From Rathayibacter caricis DSM 15933 (GTDB lineage: Bacteria > Actinomycetota > Actinomycetes > Actinomycetales > Microbacteriaceae), in the NCBI RefSeq assembly GCF_003044275.1, contig NZ_PZPL01000002.1, positions 186,001 to 250,000 on the forward strand: 64,000 bases of DNA, written 5' to 3'. The notes under the pieces were generated by a model. That model saw nothing but the letters and a program-made list of their open reading frames with translations, had not been told where the DNA came from and ran no database searches. Below, piece by piece: positions 1 through 7,362 of the stretch (its first letter is position 1; each line of letters begins with the position of its first letter). Position numbers and translations under genes: made by a program.

Positions 1-268
1 CCCCTCTCTCACGCAACAGGTTCACCGTGTTGAGAACGTCGATCAGTGATCGGCCGAGACGGTCGACTCGCCAGACGACGACGGTGTCCCCGTCCTCGGC
101 GTACTCGAGGAGCTTCTTCATCCCGCGCCGCTCTATCGCGGTCTTGCTCCCGGACGTGACGTCCGCGAACACGTCGCGCTTCTGCACGCCGGCCGCGACG
201 AGCGCGTCGACCTGCAACTGCGCATCCTGACTCGACGTACTCACACGCGTATAACCGAGAACCCTCAC
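1..268 (-). CDS. Serine recombinase (resolvase/invertase), N-terminal part
   Basis: The visible 89 residues form the catalytic domain of a small serine recombinase, which cuts DNA at a recombination site through a phosphoserine link. The start reads VRVLGYTRVSTSSQDAQLQ, holding the nucleophile serine of the TRVST motif near residue 10. Further on are a DVTSGSKTAIERRG segment and the family-typical VWRVDRLGRSLIDV motif. The GTG at 268 is preferred because it yields the usual family start; another GTG lies at 274. The C-terminal DNA-binding helix-turn-helix is beyond the left edge, so it cannot be told whether this is a transposon resolvase, an invertase or a plasmid multimer resolvase. Confidence 0.93.
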   Translation of the reverse strand, partial: MRVLGYTRVSTSSQDAQLQVDALVAAGVQKRDVFADVTSGSKTAIERRGMKKLLEYAEDGDTVVVWRVDRLGRSLIDVLNTVNLLRERG

Positions 269-401
269 GAGCACATTCTGCCTCGGAAACCCCCTCCGGG
301 CACCCTGATGCGACAAAGTACTGCGAGACAAGTTCTTGAGACGGCGAGACCTCCGCAGTTCCAGCCGACGCCGACCTCGGAACGGGCGCTTAGGGACTGT
401 C

Positions 402-671
402 TCAGAAAGCTAATGGATATCGAGACAGTCGAAGACAGAGCTCTCCCCTCCGCGAAGGAGGTGCGCTTTTTCGAGTCCGCTGCGCCTGGGGCGGGCGGCG
501 GAGGGCCTTGGCGATCTTCCTAATGCGCTCTGCGGGCTTGCCGTTCTTGCCGAGCACGACGATGTAGACGAGCGGGGCGAAGACGGCGATCGCGAACAGC
601 TCGGGGAGCTGCTCCGCGAGAGCGGACAGGAAGGTCACCTCCTCCGGGAACTCTGGAAGCAGGATCGCCAT
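402..671 (-). CDS. Small membrane protein, unknown
   Basis: Unrecognised 89-residue protein. One hydrophobic segment (about residues 24-40, around FAIAVFAPLVYIVVLG) is followed by a strongly basic tail, so it is probably a single-pass membrane protein with a cytoplasmic C-terminus. A good ribosome-binding site, GGAGAGG, lies seven bases before the ATG, which is the main reason for calling it. No partner gene is adjacent. The basic C-terminal part looks low-complexity. Confidence 0.5.
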   Translation of the reverse strand: MAILLPEFPEEVTFLSALAEQLPELFAIAVFAPLVYIVVLGKNGKPAERIRKIAKALRRPPQAQRTRKSAPPSRRGELCLRLSRYPLAF

Positions 672-819
672 AACGAACCTCTCCGCGGGGGACGCGCGAG
701 CGCGTCAATTTGACGCCGAGCCGGTCGGCTCGGTCCACTGACTACTAGCAACCAAGCGCGTAGTCAGATGAGGAGGGGGCCAGGAGAGCTGGTGCTGCTC
801 AGATCCGGGCCGGGCATGA

Positions 820-842
820 AAAAAGCCGGCTCGAGGCCGGCG
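820..842 (-). terminator. Rho-independent terminator (minus strand)
   Basis: A perfect GCCGGC/GCCGGC stem with a five-base loop is followed, on the minus strand, by six T residues. It lies downstream of the minus-strand gene ending at 1140. The remaining sequence between 672 and 1139 shows no supported gene, only a weaker CCCCA/TGGGG hairpin at 1102-1121 just past that gene's stop. Confidence 0.7.
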
Positions 843-1139
843 GGTTTCGGTGAAGCGTCGGAGCCGCTCCGTGCGTTGTCCGTTAACACAGAAGACCAGC
901 CGTTCGGCTGGTCGTGGCGCACGTGTAGCAGGCGGTTCTAGTTTGCAGGGTCGATCGGCCGGAGCACAAGAACCGATGCCTTCGGGGGTCTTGAGCCAGT
1001 TCGCGGCCTAGCGCGAGCTTACAAAATTTGCGTCTGAGCAAAGTCAAGGATCCGGTGCGGCGAACGAAAAGAGGACGAGTTGCCGGAGCGCATGCCGCAA
1101 TCCCCACTTTAGATTTTGGGGTGGACGGTATGGAGTTGG

Positions 1140-1379
1140 TCAAATCCAGGGCGTGAATCGGCCGTCGTCGTCGCGCGGCGCGGTGAGGCGATTCCGGTAG
1201 ACGGCCTGGAGTTCGCCGAGCTTCACGTACTTCGTGTGGTCGCCCTCGCGCTGGTAGTAGTCGAGGAGACCCTGCTGAATCCATGAGCGGATGGTTGCGC
1301 GGCGCTTCCGAATCCGTTTTGCTGCGGCACTCAGAGTGTAGAGATCGTGCGCGTCACGGTCCGGCGAACGAGGGACCAT
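1140..1379 (-). CDS. Excisionase-like winged-helix DNA-binding protein (copy 1)
   Basis: A 79-residue protein with a MerR/excisionase-type helix-turn-helix: LYTLSAAAKRIRKRRATIRS, then WIQQGLL, then a GDHTKYVKLGELQAVYR segment typical of the second helix and wing. Such small proteins bind and bend DNA, often to direct excision or to repress mobile-element genes. It is a clear paralogue of the protein at 1553-1816 and ends with a similar D-D-GRF tail. No strong ribosome-binding site precedes the ATG. Its target is unknown; the resolvase at the left edge is a possible partner (inference). Confidence 0.75.
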   Translation of the reverse strand: MVPRSPDRDAHDLYTLSAAAKRIRKRRATIRSWIQQGLLDYYQREGDHTKYVKLGELQAVYRNRLTAPRDDDGRFTPWI

Positions 1380-1552
1380 CGTCCAATCGTCGGCGGTTGT
1401 CCAGATGCGGGGTTCCGAGTCTTAGGCCACTAGCGACAAGCGTAGCTCGGCGATGTGGCGGGTTTGGCCGTGTTCGGAAGAAGACACCCAGCACTCCCCG
1501 GTACCGATCGATGGCGAGCGGGAGGGACACGAGGCGCGGTGGGCGATTGCGC

Positions 1553-1816
1553 TTAAATCCGGGCCACGAAGCGACCGGCGTCATCGCGCGGGCGCAGACG
1601 TCGTGCTGTCAACGTCTGGCGATAGACGGCGAGGAGGTCGGCCTCCTTGACATACTTCGCGTGGTCGCCTTCGATCACCTCGAACGGCAGGAGGCCCTGT
1701 TGAATCCAGGCCCGGACGGTGGCGCGGCGGCGCTGAACGCGGCGGGCTGCGGCGCTGATCGTGTAGAGCGTCTCGACGCGGTTGCGTGTGTCCAACTGGT
1801 CCAGCCTGATAGTCAT
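1553..1816 (-). CDS. Excisionase-like winged-helix DNA-binding protein (copy 2)
   Basis: An 87-residue paralogue of the preceding protein. It shares the LYTISAAARRV-RRRATVRAWIQQGLL core, the GDHAKYVKEADLLAVYR segment and a DDAGRF tail. It is transcribed in the same direction, 173 bases upstream of copy 1. AGAGG lies just before the ATG. A perfect 18-base palindrome resembling a LexA box sits about 140 bases upstream. A DNA-binding, excision- or repression-type role is inferred from the fold alone. Confidence 0.75.
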   Translation of the reverse strand: MTIRLDQLDTRNRVETLYTISAAARRVQRRRATVRAWIQQGLLPFEVIEGDHAKYVKEADLLAVYRQTLTARRLRPRDDAGRFVARI

Positions 1817-1953
1817 GACCTCTACCGACTAATCATGCTCCACTGCCGCAAGCCTACAGAAGTCATTTCCAATGGGTCGGAAGCACGCCGAGCTGAAGAG
1901 ACTGGTTGAACGGGTCGAAGGGCACCTGGACGACGCTGGCGACCTTGGCGTCC

Positions 1954-1971
1954 CGCGAACGATTGTTCGCG
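1954..1971. promoter_or_regulatory. LexA-box-like palindrome
   Basis: CGCGAACGATTGTTCGCG is a perfect inverted repeat containing CGAAC-N4-GTTCG, the half-site spacing of actinobacterial SOS boxes. It differs from the strict CGAACRNRYGTTYG consensus at one inner position. It lies between the excisionase-like gene (minus) and the broken DUF3800 gene (plus). The rest of 1817-2118 shows no supported gene. Confidence 0.45.
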
Positions 1972-2118
1972 AGATGTCGTCGGGGTGGACGCTAGGCACC
2001 CCGAGCATCGGTCGGCCGTGTGGCTCGCTCTCGGCGTCGGAGCGAGACGGGGACCATCGGAGAGGGCCGGGGGTGTCCGACCGCGGATGGTGGCGGAGGT
2101 CGCTGACATGATGACCGG

Positions 2119-2831
2119 ATGCTGATCGCTTACGTGGACGAGTCCTACACCCAGGACTTCTACTTATCGGCGCTGCCGTGACGACGCAGGAGAAGTGGGA
2201 GCAGCTCGAGCACGGCTATGCCGCTCTCCGGGAGCAGATCGCCGCGGAGCACGGGCTGCCGGCGAATGTCGAGTTCCACGGGCACGAGCTGATGGGCGGC
2301 GCCGGCGAGTGGGCTCCCCTACGCGGGAAGCATCGTGAGGCGGCGGGCATCTACGCGGCCGCTCTGCGGGTCGCACAGGAGGCCGAGGTCCGCTACCTGT
2401 TTCGCGGGGTGGATGTGAAGCGTCTGAACGCTCGGTACCGCTACCCGGAGCAGCCGCACAAGATCGTGCTGCAGCACCTGCTCGAGCGGGTGAACGAGTA
2501 CCGCCGTGACGTCTTCTCCTCCGATACCGAGGAGGTGATCGTCGTCGCCGACGAGATCGCGACGCAGGAGGAACACCGACGGCAGTTCGAGAGCTACCGG
2601 TCCTTGGGCACGCCGGGCTACCTGACGAGCCGCCTTGACCTGATTTCATCCCCGATCCAGTTTGCATCCTCGAGGAACGCCGCCGGGGTGCAGGCGGCCG
2701 ACCTCGCGGTCTACCTGCATCGGCGCCGACAAACGGTGACGGAGACGCACCCAAAGTCCGCGGCGACGATGGCGCGGTTGAGCCGACTGGTCACCGCGTC
2801 AACATGGCACGACTGGATCTGGACGCCTTAA
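2119..2831 (+). pseudogene. DUF3800 family protein, frameshifted near its start
   Basis: DUF3800 proteins start with an acidic YVDES strand of an RNase-H-like fold and are found near mobile and defence loci. Here MLIAYVDESYTQDFY is read from 2119, after which this frame stops at 2181. The remainder continues in another frame from about 2166 (IGAAVTTQEKWEQL onward, over 200 residues) with family features such as EFHGHEL and, late on, a GVQAADLAVYLHRR segment. One base appears lost at 2164-2166, where the frame should read F-I-G. An internal GTG at 2178 could start a truncated product lacking the first acidic motif. It may be a true pseudogene or a sequence error. Confidence 0.75.
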
Positions 2832-2835
2832 AAAA

Positions 2836-2863
2836 CTAAGACCCCACCGAGGCGGGGTCTTAG
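2836..2863. terminator. Bidirectional hairpin terminator
   Basis: CTAAGACCCC and GGGGTCTTAG form a ten-pair stem with an eight-base loop, five bases after the DUF3800 stop codon. An A-run on its left would act as the T-run for minus-strand transcripts. Confidence 0.75.
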
Positions 2864-2934
2864 GCTGGCAACGTTCCGGGAACCGGCCCGTTGTGACGAC
2901 CACAATACACGCGGATCCTGGACGAGTCACGGCA

Positions 2935-3174
2935 TCAGGGGCGCCGCCGTTCGATGAGGATTGTGTCGCGCCAGCGGCCAGCCGCAGGCCCGTATGTCAT
3001 CTGCGCAATGCGCTCGTGAGTGTCCAGGCAGCGGAATCCCGCGCGGTTGTGGAGGGTGAGGCTGGCGGTGTTCTCGGGGAAGATGCTCGCCTGGATCGTC
3101 GACAGGTCCACGTCGTCCGCCGCGGCGATGAGCTCGGCGAGCAGCGTCGAATCGATACCGCGGCCGCGGGCGGC
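2935..3174 (-). pseudogene. GNAT acetyltransferase fragment (phosphinothricin-acetyltransferase-like C-terminus)
   Basis: About 80 residues match the C-terminal half of the PAT-like GNAT family. RGRGIDSTLL corresponds to the acetyl-CoA pyrophosphate-binding loop, followed by QASIFPENTASLTLHNRAGF and ending with GRWRDTILIERR. The N-terminal half (motif C/D strands) is absent. Upstream sequence in the same frame does not resemble the family and is shared with an oppositely oriented fragment. No start codon or ribosome-binding site fits the fragment, so it is called a remnant cut by recombination. Confidence 0.6.
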
Positions 3175-3345
3175 CGTGGCAATGACATCGTCGTCGCCAT
3201 GAAGCCGGGCCTCGCCCTCCCCGCGACTCCGACGGGCCGGTTCTTCAAGTGGAAGTTCCCCGACCCGATCGACTGGAGCGCCGAGAACGTCCGCCCCCTC
3301 CGCGAGGCCGTCGCCGCTCGGATCCGAACCGAACTCCTCGACTAG
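3166..3345 (+). pseudogene. Arsenate reductase / low-molecular-weight phosphatase-like C-terminal fragment
   Basis: The plus strand reads DIVVAMKPGLALPATPTGRF and then KWKFPDPIDW, followed by VRPLREAVAARIRTELLD and a stop. A D-x-V-V-x-M strand, a short loop, a W-x-x-x-D-P segment and a terminal helix starting VR-(I/L)R match the C-terminus of ArsC-type LMW phosphatase-fold arsenate reductases. The catalytic C-x5-R-S loop and N-terminus are missing. It abuts the oppositely oriented acetyltransferase fragment at about 3170, so both look like recombination debris. Family assignment is by pattern only. Confidence 0.4.
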
Positions 3346-3490
3346 GCGCGACACGTAGTGGCATCAAAACGCGGCCAGAGAGAAGCCAAAAACTACAACG
3401 CCGCCGCCGCCGCCTGCGCGCACGCTCCATGACTGCCTGGATTCCCTGAACGGATCGATGCTGTCGCGAGCGCGCAGGTGCTGAAGGTCG

Positions 3491-4225
3491 TCAGCTTGCT
3501 TCGGCCCCGCGGTCCCACTCGGTCTTGTAGGCGTCAGCTTCGGAGCGAAGGTAGTCGCGCCGATCTGCGACGGTGGCAGTGCCAGTGTCGATCCTGCGCA
3601 GTTCACCGGTACGAGCAAGCAGAAGTGCTGGGATCGCCCCGCTGTCCACCTGCCGCGTGGCGAGGGCGATCGAGGTCTCCATGACTGCGATCTCCGAAGG
3701 GGTGAGTGCCTGCTCCGAGAAGTAGACGTGGGTGGCCAGACGATCCCCGTTGTTGAGCTCGAGAATGAGGTGGAGGCGCAGGCTCACCATCTGAGTGCCG
3801 TCCACATCGATGACAATGACGTTGCGCTGTTGACGGCGGGCGGAGCGCACGCTCACGCCGCCAAGGAAGGTGAGCAGGCCGCGGCCATTCGCTTCGTAGC
3901 TGGCGCGCTTGTTCGTAGGAGCAGCCTCGATGACGTCGTGAAGTGCAGAGCCGCGGCAGCCGTCGTTGATGTAGTTGATCGCGCCGGTGAGGAAACGCTC
4001 GTAGAAGAAGGCGAAGAAGTTGCCATCTCGAGCTGCGAGGACCTGCTCGCGGTCGTGCGCGACGTGAGTGCGTCGGCCCTTCGCTCGCGCGCGGACAAAG
4101 TCACGCAGGTGCACAAGGGAAGGCGTGTGCTCGGTGGTGGGTTCAGGGGTCGTCGATGCGTTCACGGTGAACTGGTCCTGTCTCGCACGGCCCCCAGGGA
4201 GTGCCGGTGGAGAGGTGGTCCCCAC
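3491..4225 (-). CDS. Hypothetical protein, 244 residues
   Basis: Unrecognised protein. The GTG start at 4225 follows AGGA six bases upstream. The N-terminus is polar (many T and P). The central part has alternating hydrophobic strands, such as VIVIDVDGTQMVSLRLHLIL and NGDRLATHVYF, and the C-terminus is helical and charged. There is no membrane segment or recognised motif; the DVDG motif alone is not enough to call a hydrolase. Codon use matches neighbouring real genes and the frame is long and uninterrupted. A strong hairpin lies 54 bases upstream of the start codon. Confidence 0.6.
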   Translation of the reverse strand: MGTTSPPALPGGRARQDQFTVNASTTPEPTTEHTPSLVHLRDFVRARAKGRRTHVAHDREQVLAARDGNFFAFFYERFLTGAINYINDGCRGSALHDVIEAAPTNKRASYEANGRGLLTFLGGVSVRSARRQQRNVIVIDVDGTQMVSLRLHLILELNNGDRLATHVYFSEQALTPSEIAVMETSIALATRQVDSGAIPALLLARTGELRRIDTGTATVADRRDYLRSEADAYKTEWDRGAEAS

Positions 4226-4278
4226 CGGCGTCCTGAGTTAAGATCGACACGAATCCTTTGCCGGGAAATTCCGTATCG

Positions 4279-4326
4279 ACCCCTGTGGCCGCTGACCTTG
4301 ATCTGTCAGCAGGTGCCAACAGGGGT
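4279..4326. other. Strong composite hairpin
   Basis: ACCCCTGT and ACAGGGGT pair at the base; inside, GCTGAC pairs with GTCAGC, with further GGC/GCC pairing between. The whole 48 bases can fold into one cruciform. It lies 54 bases upstream of the minus-strand start at 4225. It could be a leader structure, a terminator without a T-tract, or part of a transfer origin. Confidence 0.5.
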
Positions 4327-4963
4327 CTTTGCGTGTACGGCTCAAATTATCCCACGTCAGTACGACATCCGCGGCTCTCTGCGGCGATCTAAAGCCCTCA
4401 ATCGACGGGGTCGACCGAAAATGTGTCCTCAGCCGTAGGTATCGCGTGGGCTGCGCCCTGGAATCGACCTGGAGCCATTTGCGCGGAAGAGCGACACCCT
4501 TCCGAACCTCGTCCTCTATGGGACGCGTCGGTCAGCCTCGCGTCGGTCGCGTAGGCCGCGTAGCCCGCCTGGATATTCACGCTCGTCTGCACGAACCCCG
4601 CGCCGTCCTGACCGATTGAGCGGGAGCCAGTCGCTCTCACCGACGACGACAACCGGCGCGGTTTCCGCCCCGTTAGGATCCCCGAGCCGCAGACCCGCGG
4701 TGCTCGCTGAGCAGCACCTGAGTCGCAGGCCCTCTCCTCTTCTGCTGGCGGGACGCTCTCCGCGCCTCGTCGCTCTCGAAGCAGTTTCGCGCGAGCACTA
4801 ATCGGCGGAGTGACGCGGATCCGGCCGCCTGGTCAGAGTTTCGCGCCCGGATCAGAATCGCGTCACACCGTCACTCTGAGAAGACACGCGTCCAAGTCAG
4901 GTGGTGGACCCATGACGTCGAGGGTGCCAGCAGCACCGTTCGGCGCGGACAGGAACGAACACA
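4327..4963. other. 637 bases with no supported gene
   Basis: No frame here combines a start, ribosome-binding site and protein-like sequence. One minus-strand frame (4398-4652, TTG start) contains a stretch reading VQTSVNIQAGYAAYATDARL that looks protein-like, but its flanks do not. With the hairpin at 4279-4326 this is the longest gene-poor stretch in the first 10 kb. Confidence 0.4.
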
Positions 4964-5167
4964 ATGAGCACCTCAACTCCTCGCGGGAAGCATCGCGGAC
5001 ATAGCAGGCGGCTACGCCGACCACGAGTACCGATTCCGTGGGGATTTCTCCACGGGATTATTCGAGGTTACGTTTGGCCCTACGTCCAGGAGCACGTCGC
5101 GCCATTCATCGAGGAGCGGATCGTACCGCCCTTCTTGTGGCTGATCGACGTCCTGTCCGGAGGGTGA
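4964..5167 (+). CDS. Small basic protein, unknown
   Basis: A 67-residue protein with an arginine-rich N-terminus (HSRRLRRPRVP) followed by an amphipathic or hydrophobic C-terminal half ending FLWLIDVLSGG. AGGA lies nine bases before the ATG. It may associate with the membrane peripherally. No family recognised. Nearest neighbour is the convergent minus-strand gene ending at 5219. Confidence 0.4.
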   Translation: MSTSTPRGKHRGHSRRLRRPRVPIPWGFLHGIIRGYVWPYVQEHVAPFIEERIVPPFLWLIDVLSGG

Positions 5168-5218
5168 CGCGACTACGAATACGGGGAGATCAGGGCATGC
5201 GGGGCCCCGTGAATGGTT

Positions 5219-5548
5219 TTACGCGGTGACCGGTTCGAGCTGGAGCGACCAGCCGGCCGGTTTGTCGACGGCGTGGCCGTCGTGGTCGGTGAAGACGTAG
5301 AAGTAGAACGTGGAGAGCCGCTTGTCGTTGCTGCCCGACAGGGCGCCGGCTGCGTAAAGGCGAATTGCCCACTGCTCCCCCACAACGGCCTGCGCCCAGG
5401 CGGCGTACTCGTCGGGTTCGAGGATCTCCGAGTTGCCGACGAGGAGGTTGAGCCCCTTCACGGACACGCTCACCAGGGAGAGCGTCGGGTCGGCGCCGGA
5501 GTCCGGTTCGAGTTCTGCGGCGGCCCCGCGGTCCATGAGGACGGACAC
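5219..5548 (-). CDS. Hypothetical protein, 109 residues (possibly C-terminal part of a split gene)
   Basis: Unrecognised. It is rich in strands (LSLVSVSVKGLNLLVG, STFYFYVFTDHDGHAV) and ends GWSLQLEPVTA. The GTG start at 5548 is internal to an open frame that extends further upstream (reading TPTPKGTIPDHAEVSVLMDR), where it meets the C-terminal end of the sensible part of the gene at 5470-5745. The two may originally have been one gene joined near 5605. A role cannot be inferred. Confidence 0.55.
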   Translation of the reverse strand: MSVLMDRGAAAELEPDSGADPTLSLVSVSVKGLNLLVGNSEILEPDEYAAWAQAVVGEQWAIRLYAAGALSGSNDKRLSTFYFYVFTDHDGHAVDKPAGWSLQLEPVTA

Positions 5549-5745
5549 CTCGGCGTGGTCAGGGATCGTCCCCTTAGGCGTGGGAGTTGCCGTGCGCGAG
5601 CGTGTGCGAGCTCGTGCAGCTGGGCATCGGTGAGGCCGGGCTGTGAGGTGATCCGCTCTCCGGCGTCGGTGAAGAGGGTGCGTTGCATCAGGCGGATCTC
5701 GCGCTCGTGCTTGTTGACGATCTTGCGGACGAGTGGCGAGACCAT
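5470..5745 (-). CDS. Hypothetical protein, 91 residues (possibly N-terminal part of a split gene)
   Basis: The first 56 residues look like a real protein: a helical, charged MVSPLVRKIVNKHEREIRLM start, then GLTDAQLHELAHARARQ. The last 35 residues are proline/arginine/serine-rich and overlap the better frame of the 5219-5548 gene, so they are probably out of frame. A one-base change near 5605 would fuse the two into a protein of about 175 residues. There is no clear ribosome-binding site before the ATG. Confidence 0.4.
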   Translation of the reverse strand: MVSPLVRKIVNKHEREIRLMQRTLFTDAGERITSQPGLTDAQLHELAHARARQLPRLRGRSLTTPRCPSSWTAGPPQNSNRTPAPTRRSPW

Positions 5746-5802
5746 GCCCGGAGTTTAGAGGGAGGGAAGACAGCCCTCCGTCGGTCGTGGGACGCTGACG
5801 GT

Positions 5803-6054
5803 ATGACCGCTCCCCGCACTCCTCTGGCGCGAACCGCTCTGGTCGCGAACGGCATGGTGTGGTTCGGGGCGTCGGTGATGTTCTTCGCGATCGCCGGCGA
5901 GCAGACGTACGCGGCGTTCATCGGTGAGTGGTTCAACGTCCTCGGCTGGGTCCTGATCGTGGCCGTGGCCGTAGGCCTGGCGGTCGTGGGTGTGATCGAG
6001 AACCGGAACATTCGCGCGGGGAAGAAGTACCGGCCGCGACCGCGGCGTCGATGA
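5803..6054 (+). CDS. Small two-helix membrane protein
   Basis: An 83-residue protein with two predicted membrane helices (about residues 13-31 and 44-66, VLIVAVAVGLAVVGVI in the second) and a short basic tail, KKYRPRPRRR. Its stop overlaps the start of the next gene (ATGA), so the two are translationally coupled. No ribosome-binding site is evident; the transcript may be leaderless. No family recognised. Confidence 0.55.
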   Translation: MTAPRTPLARTALVANGMVWFGASVMFFAIAGEQTYAAFIGEWFNVLGWVLIVAVAVGLAVVGVIENRNIRAGKKYRPRPRRR

Positions 6055-6413
6055 CTCGTACGGCCCATGCGGCCCTGGTGGTCTGGCTTCTTCTGCTGAC
6101 TGGCCTGTTCGCCGTGCCCGTCGCCGGTGCGCTCTATCAGGCGCGGGATCCGGAGTACACGTGCTTGGTCGACTGGCAGGCGCCGCCGTCGAACGGCGTC
6201 GATTATGAGTGGAGCGTGCGGGCACGGATCACGCCGTTCCCTCTGGGCCTGGAGTGCACGTTCATCCGGCAATCCGGGGAAGAAGTCGTCGTCGGTCCGG
6301 GCTGGCTGTTGACGCTGTTCGCCGGCACCGCCGGCGCTTTCGGTGTGGCATCAATCGCTGCGCTGGTGTGGCGGGCACCTCGACCGGCCTCCTCGCATGG
6401 GACCGCCACGTAG
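6051..6413 (+). CDS. Membrane protein with extracytoplasmic middle domain
   Basis: A 120-residue protein with an N-terminal hydrophobic segment (residues 7-28), a middle region carrying two cysteines that could form a disulfide (YTCLVDW and GLECTF), and a C-terminal membrane helix (about residues 85-108). It is coupled by ATGA overlap to the small membrane protein upstream. Together they form a two-gene plus-strand operon inserted among minus-strand genes. Function unknown. Confidence 0.6.
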   Translation: MTRTAHAALVVWLLLLTGLFAVPVAGALYQARDPEYTCLVDWQAPPSNGVDYEWSVRARITPFPLGLECTFIRQSGEEVVVGPGWLLTLFAGTAGAFGVASIAALVWRAPRPASSHGTAT

Positions 6414-6482
6414 ACCGAGCACACCGACCGCAGCTCGGCGCGGGTGACGGGGGGGGTCGAGGGGGGTCTCCCCCTCGTGCGA

Positions 6483-6503
6483 GCCGGCCCGTTTCGGGTC
6501 GGC
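6483..6503 (-). terminator. Hairpin ending the 7.6-6.5 kb minus-strand operon
   Basis: GCCGGCCCG and CGGGTCGGC pair over nine positions (one wobble) around a TTT loop, about a dozen bases past the stop of the gene at 6516. There is no T-tract, so it may be a mRNA 3'-end stem rather than a classical terminator. Confidence 0.4.
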
Positions 6504-6515
6504 CCGCACGCGCGC

Positions 6516-6938
6516 TCAGAGCGCGAGCGTATGGAGCATCAGGAGGGTGGAGCCGATGGGGGTACCGAAGTCGGTGTACTCCTGGGTCGCTCGGCGGTTG
6601 CTGATGAGGTCGAGGGCAACCAACTCCTCCTCGGACTCGTCGGTCATCGGGTCGGGGTCGCCGTCCCACGCTCGGAGCACGGTCCGGTCGGCGTCGAGGA
6701 GTCGCCAGAGTCCCCAGACTCCGGCGACGGGGCCAGTCGTCTCGTACTTGAACACGAGGGCGGTCGCGGTGGGCCAGCCGTGCGCGGCCGCAGCAACGAT
6801 CAGCGCACGCGCGGCCGCAGCGACCGCGGCCTGGTCGCCGGTGGCGGTCGCTGCGTCGACGGCCGCTTGCGCGTCACGCAGCGCCGGGGTGTGCCCCCAC
6901 ACGTCGACGTCGACGGTGGGAGTCGTGGTGGTCGTCAT
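6516..6938 (-). CDS. Hypothetical protein of the repeat-A operon
   Basis: Unrecognised 140-residue soluble protein. An alanine-rich helical N-terminal half is followed by a strand-rich segment (GPVAGVWGLWRLLDADRTVL) and a C-terminal half that includes EEELVALDLISNRRA. The ATG at 6938 is chosen because GGAGAAAGG lies upstream; an in-frame ATG at 6983 lacks one. It is the last gene of a four-gene minus-strand operon driven from repeat A. Confidence 0.65.
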   Translation of the reverse strand: MTTTTTPTVDVDVWGHTPALRDAQAAVDAATATGDQAAVAAAARALIVAAAAHGWPTATALVFKYETTGPVAGVWGLWRLLDADRTVLRAWDGDPDPMTDESEEELVALDLISNRRATQEYTDFGTPIGSTLLMLHTLAL

Positions 6939-7006
6939 GGTGAGCCTTTCTCCAGCGTCGTACCGGAAGGCGGGGACAGGCATGCCGCCGGTCCCCGCGG
7001 AGTGGA

Positions 7007-7108
7007 CTAGCCGAGGCCGTCCGCGGCGGCCTGCACCTGCGGCTTCCGCAGGAGGGCCGCGGATTCGCGCAGCTGCCGCAGAACCGGGTTGAGGTCCGTG
7101 GCGCTCAT
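7007..7108 (-). CDS. Very small protein, 33 residues
   Basis: Reads MSATDLNPVLRQLRESAALL and ends in a short alanine-rich helix before TAG. Its ATG overlaps the stop of the preceding gene (ATGA), which supports coupled translation. It is probably a single amphipathic helix. Function unknown. Confidence 0.45.
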   Translation of the reverse strand: MSATDLNPVLRQLRESAALLRKPQVQAAADGLG

Positions 7109-7350
7109 CGCGCGAACATCGCGGTCGGGGCGCTGAGGAACGCGATCAGCGCGGCCGCGTAGTCGGTCCCGTCGTCGGCGACGGGGAACCCGCCCGGGGT
7201 GCCCTCCCCCGGCAGGGTGAGCGTGTTGCGGACGTGCGCGAGGATCTCGGCGTCGGTGGCGGCGGCGTCCTCGTCGGACTCGGCGCGGCGGGTGGTGAGG
7301 ATGAGGGCGAGCTGGGCGGCGGTGGCGCGGCCTGTGTCGGTGGGGGTCAT
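7105..7350 (-). CDS. Hypothetical protein, 81 residues
   Basis: Small acidic helical protein: AAQLALILTTRRAESDEDAA and later DGTDYAAALIAFLSAP. AAAGGA lies seven bases before the ATG. It sits between the gene at 7363-7620 and the 33-residue gene, in the operon behind repeat A. No family recognised. Confidence 0.6.
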   Translation of the reverse strand: MTPTDTGRATAAQLALILTTRRAESDEDAAATDAEILAHVRNTLTLPGEGTPGGFPVADDGTDYAAALIAFLSAPTAMFAR

Positions 7351-7362
7351 CGTCTGGTCCTT

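Noticed and set aside
4398..4652. 84-codon minus-strand gene with TTG start
   Set aside because: Only the middle looks protein-like; no ribosome-binding site, and both ends look like non-coding translation.
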